NCBI RefSeq assembly: GCF_003606265.1
Contig: NZ_CP023671.1
Coordinates: 744,001 to 808,000, forward strand
Length of the DNA stretch: 64,000 nucleotides
Source: Clostridium septicum
Lineage (GTDB): Bacteria; Bacillota; Clostridia; Clostridiales; Clostridiaceae
Direction of reading: 5' to 3'
Shown: positions 8,831 to 16,707 of the stretch, in pieces
Layout of the letters: the number at the start of each line of letters is the position of its first letter
How positions within the stretch are numbered: the stretch's first letter is position 1
The notes under the pieces: model-generated
Database searches by the model: none
Told to the model about the DNA's origin: nothing
What the model saw: only the letters and a program-made list of their open reading frames with translations
Position numbers and translations under genes: made by a program

Positions 8831-8938
8831 CTAGGAATTTTCTACCTTGGAAGAATAGACCTTACTTCCATTTCTTTGATGAACTATATATTTTAAACGC
8901 TCTCCACTATCACTCTCTAAAATGTACTCTGGTTCCAT
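8831..8938 (-). CDS. 35-aa small protein downstream of the M-box
   Basis: A short ORF with an excellent ribosome binding site (GGAGGTGG, 5 nt from the ATG) just past the M-box terminator. The product, MEPEYILESDSGERLKYIVH plus 15 residues, is soluble and mixed-charge with no membrane segment. It sits 137 nt upstream of the actuator-domain gene, with no terminator visible between, so both may be read when the riboswitch permits. I do not recognise a family. It could be a regulatory peptide, a leader peptide, or a relic. Confidence 0.5.
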   Translation of the reverse strand: MEPEYILESDSGERLKYIVHQRNGSKVYSSKVENS

Positions 8939-8967
8939 TCTTCCACCTCCAAAAATATATTTCTTTA

Positions 8968-9007
8968 TAAAAAATAAACCCTTGTTTGTACTTGAACAAA
9001 CAAGGGT
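8968..9007 (-). terminator. M-box expression-platform terminator
   Basis: A perfect 12-bp stem (ACCCTTGTTTGT / ACAAACAAGGGT, 6-nt loop) is followed on the minus strand by TTATTTTTTAT. It sits directly after the M-box aptamer and is expected to form when Mg2+ is bound. Confidence 0.88.
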
Positions 9008-9025
9008 ATTATTTAACTAATAAAT

Positions 9026-9178
9026 ACACTTTCTCGTTCAAGTTTTAGCTCTTTAAGGCAATGAAATTGAATTAAATTAAACCTTCTTTGTTCGGTAAAA
9101 TTTGCTAACCAGCTTAGAGTGTTTCCACTCTTTCACGGTATCAATCCGTATCCTTAAAGTAACCTCACCTACCGAGGA
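9026..9178 (-). ncRNA. M-box (ykoK leader) Mg2+ riboswitch
   Basis: On the minus strand the conserved opening CTCGGTAGGTGAGG (from 9175) is followed by GGATACGG and an internal hairpin AGAGTGGAAACACTCT. The conserved closing TGCCTTAAAGAGCT comes near 9060-9047, followed by ACTTGAACGAG. Order and sequence match the M-box aptamer that senses Mg2+ upstream of mgtA/mgtE-type genes in Firmicutes. A strong terminator follows at 8968-9007. By the known mechanism, high Mg2+ compacts the aptamer and allows termination. The downstream genes here are a 35-aa ORF and an actuator-domain fragment rather than a complete transporter. Confidence 0.9.
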
Positions 9179-9231
9179 TTATTTTATTTATAGTTTATTA
9201 TATTTAAAATTGTTAAATTTGTGACTATTTC

Positions 9232-10674
9232 TTAAATCCTTAATAATATTTTGTTAATCTCATCACTTACCTGTAATCTCTCTTTATATATCCAGTTTAC
9301 ATCAAAATCTAAACCAAATATTTTACAAAAAGAATAATACATATTTATTCTTTGATAATAACATTCTAATTCATCTAAATTTCCCTTATAACATTGTGGT
9401 TTTGTAATAGTTTTATTTTTAATTACAAATAATTCTTCTACATAATCTAAAAATGTGTCCATAAGTTCATTTTTTGAAACATCAAAAGGTACCTTTAATA
9501 ACTCCCATTGAATACTTTCTTTAAGCTTATATCTTTTAATATTTTCTAAGATTATTAGATATTCATTTATATCCATTTTTCTATAAAAATCAACCTTTTC
9601 CTCTCTAGTTGCCCATAAGGCCAGCTTTTCATTTAAAGGTAGTCCCTGTACTTTTAAAATAGCTTCAGATGGACCTACTACAGCCTCTTTTATTACTCTA
9701 TCATTTTCTTGTAGCTTTTCTTTGATAAATTTTTGATTATCTCTAACTGTAGCAACATAGCCTACTTCATATATTCCTTTTCTTCCTGCTCTACCTGCAA
9801 CCTGTTTAACTTCCTGTGATGTTAAAGGTCTTATTTCTTCTCCATCAAACTTTTGCAAATCTAGAAATATTATTCTTTTTATTGGAAGATTTACACCCAT
9901 TCCAATAGCATCCGTTGTAATTAATATTTTATTCTCTTTATTTATAAATTGATCATATTGCTTTCTTCTAACCTCTGGAGGTAAATCTCCATATATTATA
10001 CTTGCTTTTATTCCCAAATTAGAATACTGCTCTGCTAAACTTAAAACCTTCTTTTTAGAAAATACAACTATTGCATCTCCTGCGTCTGCCTCAACATTAT
10101 TAAAGTTTCTATTTTCAACTTCTAAAGGTATATTTCTTTTATACTCCTTAAATTCATAATCATCGCCACAATCCTCTATTATCTTTTCTAGTATTTCCTT
10201 TGCATTTAATGCTCCACAAATATGAATTTCATTACATCTTAATCCTAATAATGCTCTACTCCAAGCTGCTCCCCTTTGTGAATCATCAATCATTTGAATT
10301 TCATCGATTATAGCAATATCATACTCCTCATTTAAATTTACCTTTTCTATTGTACATGATATATGAGTAGCATTATTATTAATTAATTCTTCTTCTCCGG
10401 TTAATAAATTACATACTACTCCTTCATTATTTAATTTCTCATAATTTTCTAAAGCTAATATTCTAAGTGGAGATAAATATATTCCCTTTTTAGCACTTTT
10501 AAGCCTTTCCATAGCAGTATAAGTTTTTCCTGTATTCGTTTCCCCTAAATGTATGAAAATTTTTCTTCTCATACTTCTTGCAACTTTATATTCCTCTTTA
10601 GGATTAGCTGGGAAGTTTTCTTCAAACTCTTTAGATATAAGTTTAGGTATGTGTTGTTTAGTTAATACTGTCAT
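9232..10674 (-). CDS. SUV3-like ATP-dependent RNA helicase
   Basis: A 480-aa superfamily 2 helicase closely resembling the Suv3 group. Walker A reads FIHLGETNTGKTYTAMERL (near residue 42), followed by GIYLSPLRILALENYEKLN, LLTGEEEL, SCTIEKV and the DEIQ Walker B (IAIIDEIQMI). The C-terminal RecA domain has TTDAIGMGVNLPI and QVAGRAGRKG. Mitochondrial Suv3 works with RNA-degrading enzymes, so a role in RNA turnover is plausible. It ends with a ~120-aa helical domain. A gene for a small coiled-coil protein lies 24 bp upstream and probably shares its transcript. Confidence 0.85.
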   Translation of the reverse strand: MTVLTKQHIPKLISKEFEENFPANPKEEYKVARSMRRKIFIHLGETNTGKTYTAMERLKSAKKGIYLSPLRILALENYEKLNNEGVVCNLLTGEEELINNNATHISCTIEKVNLNEEYDIAIIDEIQMIDDSQRGAAWSRALLGLRCNEIHICGALNAKEILEKIIEDCGDDYEFKEYKRNIPLEVENRNFNNVEADAGDAIVVFSKKKVLSLAEQYSNLGIKASIIYGDLPPEVRRKQYDQFINKENKILITTDAIGMGVNLPIKRIIFLDLQKFDGEEIRPLTSQEVKQVAGRAGRKGIYEVGYVATVRDNQKFIKEKLQENDRVIKEAVVGPSEAILKVQGLPLNEKLALWATREEKVDFYRKMDINEYLIILENIKRYKLKESIQWELLKVPFDVSKNELMDTFLDYVEELFVIKNKTITKPQCYKGNLDELECYYQRINMYYSFCKIFGLDFDVNWIYKERLQVSDEINKILLRI

Positions 10675-10698
10675 AAAACCAGAATTTATAAAAACATT

Positions 10699-10989
10699 CT
10701 AATTTCCTCTTAATACTTGATAAAAATCAAAATCTGTATTATTTTTTCTATTATAATCATCTAAGATTCTCTTTGATATATATTCTAATAACTCTTCATA
10801 TCTTTCATATAAATCTTTATATTCCTTAAAGCCTTCTTTTTCCATATCTTTAAGATGTCTTATTTTTTTTCGAACCGCTGACTCATGTTCAATTAAAGCA
10901 CCTATCTTTGAATTGTGAACTATTTCTTCAATTTGATTTATTTGTGATTTAAGTTTTTTAAAATCTCTTTGCATTGCATTCTTTTTCAA
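10699..10989 (-). CDS. Small coiled-coil protein upstream of the SUV3-like helicase
   Basis: A highly charged ~96-aa protein predicted almost entirely helical (LKSQINQIEEIVHNSK..., then KKIRHLKDMEKEGFKEYKD), suggesting a coiled coil. There is no membrane segment. A TTG start at 10989 is preferred because AGAGGTGAG lies just upstream. An in-frame ATG at 11073 would add 28 residues but has only a weak AAAGAG site. It probably shares an operon with the helicase. No family recognised; a helicase partner is only a guess from position. Confidence 0.6.
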   Translation of the reverse strand: MKKNAMQRDFKKLKSQINQIEEIVHNSKIGALIEHESAVRKKIRHLKDMEKEGFKEYKDLYERYEELLEYISKRILDDYNRKNNTDFDFYQVLRGN

Positions 10990-11260
10990 CTTCTCACCTC
11001 TTAAATATTTACTACTTTTAATTTTCCTATAAAAAATATTCAGTACATAAATAAAAAATCCTTCTTTAGTCATTTATACTCTTTAAATTATTATATTCTA
11101 AATCTGTCTATACTTATACTATTTATTATTAAATATTACTTTAAATAATTAACATTATTACATATTAATATTAAATTTATTAATTTTCTAAAAACTATTG
11201 ATATTATTTATTTTACTTGATATAAATATAATAATACTTTTTTCAAAGGGAGGAATAAAA

Positions 11261-11971
11261 TTGAGAGTGTTTGAAAAACTTAATTCTAATAATTATAATC
11301 CGCATGACTTTAATAACAACGTAAATTATTTCATTGGAGGTAATCCTATTACTTCATTTAATAAAGAATCTAAATTTCCTAATATACATCCTACTGTTTT
11401 CATAGGTTCATTTTCATCTATAATAGGTGATGTTACTATTTCTGAAAACGTATTTATAGCTTGTAATGCTGTTATTCGTGCTGATGAAGGGACTCCTTTT
11501 TTTATTGGTGTTAATACAAATATTCAAGATGGTGTTATACTTCACGGATTGGAAGATGGAAAAGTAAATGTAGATTCTAAAGAATATTCAATTTATATTT
11601 CTGATAATGTTTCATGTGCTCACGGAGCTTTAATTCATGGACCATGCTTATTACATAGCAAGTGCTTTATAAGTTTTAATTCTATTGTTTTTAATGCGAC
11701 TATTGGTAAAAACACATATGTTTCTCCAAATGCAATTGTTACAGGTGGAGTTATTGTTGCAGATAATAAATTTATACCACCATCTATGATTGTGGATACT
11801 CAAGAAATTGCAGATATGTTACCCCAACTACCTAAAGATAAAGAGGATTTTTCTGAAACCGTTAGAAAGATAAATAAAGAATTTCCAGCTTCATATACTA
11901 CTATGTTTGGATCTGCTAGATGTAGCTGTGGATTATGTTATAATCCTTCAAAAATAATGAATAATTTTTAA
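11261..11971 (+). CDS. Gamma-class carbonic anhydrase (Cam-like), cysteine-rich tail
   Basis: A 236-aa left-handed beta-helix protein resembling Cam of Methanosarcina. The acidic loop RADEGTPFF retains the Arg and the Glu of the catalytic region. The three zinc-ligand histidines are visible in QDGVILH, SCAH and LIHGP, and HGLE keeps the proton-shuttle Glu position. Active CO2 hydration is therefore plausible. The C-terminus is unusual, with CSCGLC about 15 residues from the end. The start is TTG at 11261 after GGGAGG (7-nt gap). There is no signal peptide in this reading, so it is probably cytosolic. Confidence 0.87.
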   Translation: MRVFEKLNSNNYNPHDFNNNVNYFIGGNPITSFNKESKFPNIHPTVFIGSFSSIIGDVTISENVFIACNAVIRADEGTPFFIGVNTNIQDGVILHGLEDGKVNVDSKEYSIYISDNVSCAHGALIHGPCLLHSKCFISFNSIVFNATIGKNTYVSPNAIVTGGVIVADNKFIPPSMIVDTQEIADMLPQLPKDKEDFSETVRKINKEFPASYTTMFGSARCSCGLCYNPSKIMNNF

Positions 11972-12002
11972 GCCTTAGTAAACCGATACACCCTTAATAA
12001 AA

Positions 12003-12032
12003 ATAGAAGATAGTAAACTTTCTATCTTCTAT
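12003..12032. terminator. Terminator shared by carbonic anhydrase and cyclase genes
   Basis: An 11-bp stem (ATAGAAGATAG / CTATCTTCTAT) with a U-rich tail on the minus strand. The cyclase stop codon (12029-12031) lies within the stem. Confidence 0.75.
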
Positions 12033-12664
12033 TTGAAAATGCCTATAGCTCTTACTGGACATCCATCTGATTCCTTAAAATTTAAAGGTGTTGCTATAAA
12101 CATAAACTTTCCATATAAATTATTAAGATTAGTTAAATTCTCTATTATTATCTTTTCCTTTGATAACAATATTTTGTGTATATTAAAATCCTTTGAATGG
12201 ACTTTATCTACAGATATAGTATCTACCCCTATTCCTTTTATATTTAACATAGATAACCATAATGCAGCTTCTTCTGATAACACTGGAAAATCATTAAAAT
12301 ATTTTTCATTATTCCAATATTTCTCCCAACCTGTTTTTAATATTAAAAACTCACTTTTCTTTATTTCCTCTTGGTATAATTTTAAAAACTCTAAAGTAAT
12401 TTCATTTTCTTTATTTTTAGTTACATCTAAAATAAAAGCATTTCCTAGGAAATTTTCTACAGGAAATTCACTTAATTTTTTACCTTCTTTAAAGATATGA
12501 TAAGGGGAATCCATATGTGTTCCATTATGTGAATATATATTGATATTTGTTTCATTATAACCAGCTTCTTCTATAGAAGATACCTTATTAAAATTAGGTC
12601 TTTCTTTCTCTGAATAAACTGTCATACTTCTTGTAATTTCATGAGATAAATCAAATACTTTCAT
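12029..12664 (-). CDS. Cyclase family protein (kynurenine formamidase-like hydrolase)
   Basis: A 211-aa metal-dependent hydrolase of the cyclase/arylformamidase family. The signature HNGTHMDSPYH (HGTHxDxPxH) near residue 48 supplies metal ligands, and the N-terminal FDLSHEITRSMTVY is typical. Relatives include KynB and isatin hydrolases; the substrate is unknown and no tryptophan-degradation genes are nearby. I choose the ATG at 12664, which has AAGGA at suitable distance; an ATG nine bases earlier sits on top of that site. Confidence 0.83.
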   Translation of the reverse strand: MKVFDLSHEITRSMTVYSEKERPNFNKVSSIEEAGYNETNINIYSHNGTHMDSPYHIFKEGKKLSEFPVENFLGNAFILDVTKNKENEITLEFLKLYQEEIKKSEFLILKTGWEKYWNNEKYFNDFPVLSEEAALWLSMLNIKGIGVDTISVDKVHSKDFNIHKILLSKEKIIIENLTNLNNLYGKFMFIATPLNFKESDGCPVRAIGIFK

Positions 12665-12688
12665 TTCTTTCATTCCTTAATATAGCTT

Positions 12689-13633
12689 TTAAATATCTAT
12701 GGTATTTTTATTATTATTATAATTTGTTTTTTTACTCCAATGCTTAGTCTTCTTCTTAATCCAATTATAAAGTTTAAATAATATAGGATAATTTTTTTCT
12801 TCTTCAATTTTCACTTTTAATTCAGTCATTAACATTATAGGTTTAAGTAATTCTATGGTATCATAGTATCCTTCTCGTATTCTTATTCTTTTTGATTCCT
12901 CATCTAAATTTAAAGTTCCCTTAATTACATTTTCATCTAACTTTTTAGGAGCTAATTCTATTATTTCTGTATTAGGATATAACGACCTATCTATTCTACT
13001 TTCTTTAGATAATAAAACTACTATAATGATATCACATCCTTCACCATATACTGGTTGAATAGGAGTGTTATCAGCAACTCCACCATCTATATATTTATGT
13101 CCTAAAATTTCTGTACAATCATATATAAGTGGTAAGGATGCAGATGCAACTACCATTTCTTTGGCTAATTTATCATCATAATCATTTATTTTAAAATACT
13201 TAGCTGTAAAATCTGGCAATTCAGTACATGCAGCATAACATATTTTTTTACGCTCTTTCACTCTAGAAATATCTAAATATTTATCTATTATTTCTTTTGC
13301 CCCATCTTTAGGAACCGCACCCTCTTCTAATTTTTGTAACATATATTTTTTAGCTATGTTTAAGTACTTACCACCTATTGCAAGCTCAAACCCCTTTTTA
13401 AAAAGTTCAAATTTACCTATAGGGACTAGTTTGTCCATAGTTACTTCGTCCCATAATTCTTCTGCTGCATACATATCGTCCTGTGCAAATAATACAGCAT
13501 TAAAAGCCCCTATAGATGTCCCTGAAAAAACGTCTATATATTTGTCTATTTCTAGCTCTTTTAGAGCTTTCCAAACACCTAATTCGTAAGCACCTTTTCC
13601 GCCACCACCTGACAATACTAATCCTATTCTCAT
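12689..13633 (-). CDS. Patatin-like phospholipase
   Basis: A 314-aa patatin-fold acyl hydrolase of the RssA/YchK type. It shows the oxyanion-hole glycines (LSGGGGKGAYELG, residues 6-18), the nucleophile elbow GTSIG (Ser near residue 41) and the catalytic Asp in DGGVADNTP. No signal peptide is visible, so it is probably intracellular and acts on membrane lipids or lysophospholipids. The ATG at 13633 follows AAGGAGG by 5 nt; the ten residues upstream in frame include that site. It lies 24 nt upstream of the cyclase gene, and the two are probably co-transcribed. Confidence 0.88.
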   Translation of the reverse strand: MRIGLVLSGGGGKGAYELGVWKALKELEIDKYIDVFSGTSIGAFNAVLFAQDDMYAAEELWDEVTMDKLVPIGKFELFKKGFELAIGGKYLNIAKKYMLQKLEEGAVPKDGAKEIIDKYLDISRVKERKKICYAACTELPDFTAKYFKINDYDDKLAKEMVVASASLPLIYDCTEILGHKYIDGGVADNTPIQPVYGEGCDIIIVVLLSKESRIDRSLYPNTEIIELAPKKLDENVIKGTLNLDEESKRIRIREGYYDTIELLKPIMLMTELKVKIEEEKNYPILFKLYNWIKKKTKHWSKKTNYNNNKNTIDI

Positions 13634-13749
13634 TTTAACCTCCTTTTTAAGAAAAATTTCCACCTTATTTTAATATATACATTATTATAAGTTAATTCTT
13701 ATCTTTTTTCAAAAACTTATAAACCTTTATTTTAATAATATATTACTAA

Positions 13750-13796
13750 AATAAAAATGTATCTAAATAGAAAAATCTTTCCATTTAGATACATTT
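13750..13796 (-). terminator. Terminator of the DUF975 gene
   Basis: A long minus-strand hairpin (AAATGTATCTAAAT / ATTTAGATACATTT arms) followed by TTTATTTTAG, just past the stop codon. Confidence 0.8.
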
Positions 13797-13808
13797 CAAT
13801 TTATATTG

Positions 13809-14411
13809 TTATTTACTTTTAATTTCTAAATAAAAATTTGCTTCTGTTAATTTTTGATATGGATATACCCATAAGGCTCCTATTCCTAAGGTTAAAGCAC
13901 TTACTAACCACCAGCCTAAAAAACTTAACATTAAAACAAAGTAATCAAATTTATAGCCTATCATCATTTCTCTACTTTCTGATAAACATTGAATAATTCC
14001 TTTTTCATTATCTTCACTTAAAATGAAAAATGTTTGTGAAAACATTAAAGCAAATATAAGTCCTGGTACAACTAAAAATATAGTTCCTATTCCTATTATA
14101 ATTCCAAGTAAAATATTTAATCCTAATGTTTTAAAATAAACATTAAACCCTGAAAAAAGATCTGTAAACTTTGCACTACTATCTTTTTTAGTTAAATTCA
14201 ATAGAAATTTACTTATACCTAAAGTAAGAACTCCACTTAACAATAATGATGATAAATCTAATATTATTTCAATATTATTATTATATATACTATCACTATA
14301 ACCAAATATACTAATAATTAAACTATAAACAAGAATAGTGATTATTGCTAATCCCCAATTTCCTCTTAATTGATCTTTTGAATTACTTTTTAACTCTCTT
14401 CTTATTATCAT
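13809..14411 (-). CDS. DUF975 family integral membrane protein
   Basis: A 200-aa membrane protein with about five hydrophobic segments. The opening RRELKSNSKDQLRGNWGLAII matches the DUF975 family start (..K..AK.QL.G.WG.A), and the glycine-rich third segment and C-terminal LTEANFYLEI are also typical. Function is unknown in the family. The ATG follows GGAAGGTGG. It has its own terminator. Confidence 0.8.
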   Translation of the reverse strand: MIIRRELKSNSKDQLRGNWGLAIITILVYSLIISIFGYSDSIYNNNIEIILDLSSLLLSGVLTLGISKFLLNLTKKDSSAKFTDLFSGFNVYFKTLGLNILLGIIIGIGTIFLVVPGLIFALMFSQTFFILSEDNEKGIIQCLSESREMMIGYKFDYFVLMLSFLGWWLVSALTLGIGALWVYPYQKLTEANFYLEIKSK

Positions 14412-14536
14412 ACTTAGCCACCTTCCATAAATATTAACTATTAATCTTATTATTAGTATAAATTAATTTTTAAAACCTACATTTTAAAAATTTTATCTAA
14501 GTATGAATAACATTAAAATATTTTTAATTTATTAGT

Positions 14537-14854
14537 TTACTTTTCAATAGCTCCTGTATAATCTAAAATTCCTCCTCTTAAATTATATAATTTAGTAAAT
14601 CCTTCATTTTCTAAAATATCGCAGGCTACACTACTTCTCATTCCTACTTTACAATAGACAAGTATTGGATTATCTTTATGATTTTCTAAAGTTTCCATCT
14701 CCCATTCCAAATCATCAACAGGTATATTTATAGCATTAGGTATTCTATTTTCCTTAAATTCAGTAAATCTTCTTACATCCAATATAAGAAGTTCTTTATC
14801 TTCTTTTATTAAATTTTCCGCTTGTATATTACTAATAGATTTTGTAAATTGCAA
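14537..14854 (-). CDS. Rhodanese-like sulfurtransferase
   Basis: A single-domain rhodanese of about 105 aa. LLILDVRRFTEFKENRIPNA is the CH2A-type segment, and the active-site loop is YCKVGMRS with the persulfide-carrying Cys near residue 73. GGILDYTG ends the domain. It likely shuttles sulfane sulfur in the cytosol. The start is uncertain: TTG at 14854 has AGAGG 8 nt upstream, while GTG at 14863 overlaps that site. Confidence 0.85.
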   Translation of the reverse strand: MQFTKSISNIQAENLIKEDKELLILDVRRFTEFKENRIPNAINIPVDDLEWEMETLENHKDNPILVYCKVGMRSSVACDILENEGFTKLYNLRGGILDYTGAIEK

Positions 14855-14965
14855 ACTTTTCACCTCTTTTTAATTATAATTAATTTAAGCTAATTATAAT
14901 CCTGTATAATTTTAAATTCAATGAAATATATTTGCAATTTTCTAAATAAATAACATTTTTACTAA

Positions 14966-16441
14966 CTAATTTTCCTTATTATTTAATACTTTTTCACCTT
15001 GCTCTTCTTTTATATTTTCTATCACTATTTCTTCATTAACTTTATTATTATCCGAATTATTTATATTACCTTTATTTTTTGATAAATCTTTTACTAAATC
15101 TATAATATCTATTCCTGTTAATGAATTTATTACTTCAGGAATTTCAGCCATTATATTAGTAATATTTTTAGTTACTTTTGATGCTCCACCTTGATTTCCA
15201 TTATCTATAATAACCATCTTTTCAGTTTTTCCTAAAGGTTCTGAAACATATTTAGCTACTTCTGGTAGCTTATCTGCTAACATTTGAATAATAGCGGCTT
15301 CACCATACATCTTATATGCCTCTGCCTTTTCTTTCATAGCCTCTGCCTCTGCTTTCATAGCATCTGCTGTAGCCTCACCTTTAAGTCTAATTGCATCTGC
15401 TTCTGCCATACCTTTTATCTTTATAGATTCTGCTTCTGCCTCTGCTTGTTTTATTAATTTATATCTATCTGCTTCTGCTTTTTGTTCTTCACTATATTTA
15501 TCTGCTTCTGCAACTTTCTTAATAGTAGCTTCAAGTTCCATTTCTTTTTTTCTTGCTTGTTGTTCTGCTATTTCTGTTTGTCTTTGCTCTTCAAATAACT
15601 CAGCATTTTTTCTTGCTTCTATTACTTGTTTTTGAACTATATTCTTTTCTACCTCATATGCAAAGTCAGCCTTTGCTTGAGCCTTCTTTTCTTCTTCTTT
15701 ATAAGCTTGAACTTTAAGCTCTTTATCCTTAGTAGCTCTTGCTATTTCTGTTTCTGCTTTTATTTGTGCTTCTGTTCCAAGTCTTTTAGCTTCTGCTGTT
15801 TTCTGCATTTCTTCTTTTTTAGCTTCAGCTTCTGCTATAGATGCATTTTTCTTAACCTCCGCTATTTGCTTTGCTCCAAGAGCTGTTAAATATCCCTTAG
15901 TATCATCTATATCTCTAATTGTAAATGTCTTAATTTCTAATCCCATTCTTTCTAAATCATCTTTTGCCACATTTTCAACTTCATTTGCAAACATTTCTCT
16001 ATCTTTATAAATTTCTTCAATAGACATTTTAGAAACTATTTCTCTAAGCTTTCCTTCAAGGACATCTTGTACTGTACCTCTTATAACTTCTATAGTTTCT
16101 CTTTCTTTTCCAGTGTTAAATTGCTCAATGGCAAGTAAAACACCATCTGAAGATGATTTAACTTTTATAATAGCAACTCCATCTGTATCTATTGGTACTC
16201 CATTTCTGTCTAGTGATTCATGAGTTTTAACTTCAACCTTCATATTTTCTAAAGATATTCTATCTGTCTGTTCAAAAAAAGGTACAACCAATCCACCTTT
16301 TCCACTAATTACCCGTCTTTTTAACCCAGTTACTACAATTGCCTTATCTTGAGGTGCCTTTTTCCAAGTAGATAAAATAATTAGTATTACTACTAATATA
16401 GGAACCCCTATAGTAGCAAATTTAATAAGCATTTCTTGCAT
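14966..16441 (-). CDS. Flotillin family protein (SPFH domain)
   Basis: A 491-aa scaffold protein. One N-terminal membrane helix (residues 8-26) is followed by an SPFH domain with KAIVVTGLKRRVISGKGG and RGTVQDVLEGKLREIVSKMS. A long Ala/Glu/Lys-rich coiled coil (about 195-385) carries repeated EAEA-type heptads, and a disordered charged tail ends the protein. Flotillins organise functional membrane microdomains. No NfeD partner gene lies next to it, which is common but not universal for the family. The ATG follows AAAGGGGAG. Confidence 0.88.
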   Translation of the reverse strand: MQEMLIKFATIGVPILVVILIILSTWKKAPQDKAIVVTGLKRRVISGKGGLVVPFFEQTDRISLENMKVEVKTHESLDRNGVPIDTDGVAIIKVKSSSDGVLLAIEQFNTGKERETIEVIRGTVQDVLEGKLREIVSKMSIEEIYKDREMFANEVENVAKDDLERMGLEIKTFTIRDIDDTKGYLTALGAKQIAEVKKNASIAEAEAKKEEMQKTAEAKRLGTEAQIKAETEIARATKDKELKVQAYKEEEKKAQAKADFAYEVEKNIVQKQVIEARKNAELFEEQRQTEIAEQQARKKEMELEATIKKVAEADKYSEEQKAEADRYKLIKQAEAEAESIKIKGMAEADAIRLKGEATADAMKAEAEAMKEKAEAYKMYGEAAIIQMLADKLPEVAKYVSEPLGKTEKMVIIDNGNQGGASKVTKNITNIMAEIPEVINSLTGIDIIDLVKDLSKNKGNINNSDNNKVNEEIVIENIKEEQGEKVLNNKEN

Positions 16442-16618
16442 AATATTTCTCCCCTTTTTAATATACTAATCCTTATACTTATATTAACAATTATTCAATT
16501 TTATATCAATTAAATTAATAAATAATTAAAGGGATTTAACTAAAATTTATTTTTGAAATAATTTATAAACTATATTCTCCAAATTAATTGTTACTGTTTT
16601 TAATACTAAAAAGCCATA

Positions 16619-16672
16619 ATAAAAAACTGTAATTTACAAACAATGAAATCTTTGAATATAAACTACAGTTTA
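16619..16672 (-). terminator. Terminator of the ABC-2 exporter operon
   Basis: Minus-strand AAACTGTA / TACAGTTT outer stem with further internal pairing, then TTTTTATT. About 35 nt past the last permease stop codon. Confidence 0.65.
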
Positions 16673-16707
16673 TTTAATAAATAATATTTAAAATCTTTTT
16701 AAAACTA

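Noticed and set aside
12033..12500. 155-codon plus-strand open frame opposite the cyclase gene
   Set aside because: The minus-strand reading carries the complete HGTHxDxPxH hydrolase signature; the plus frame starts inside a terminator stem and has no family features.
15626..15889. Long open frame on the plus strand within the flotillin gene
   Set aside because: It is the antisense shadow of the Ala/Glu/Lys coiled coil, with a Phe/Cys/Ser-rich product and no ribosome binding site.
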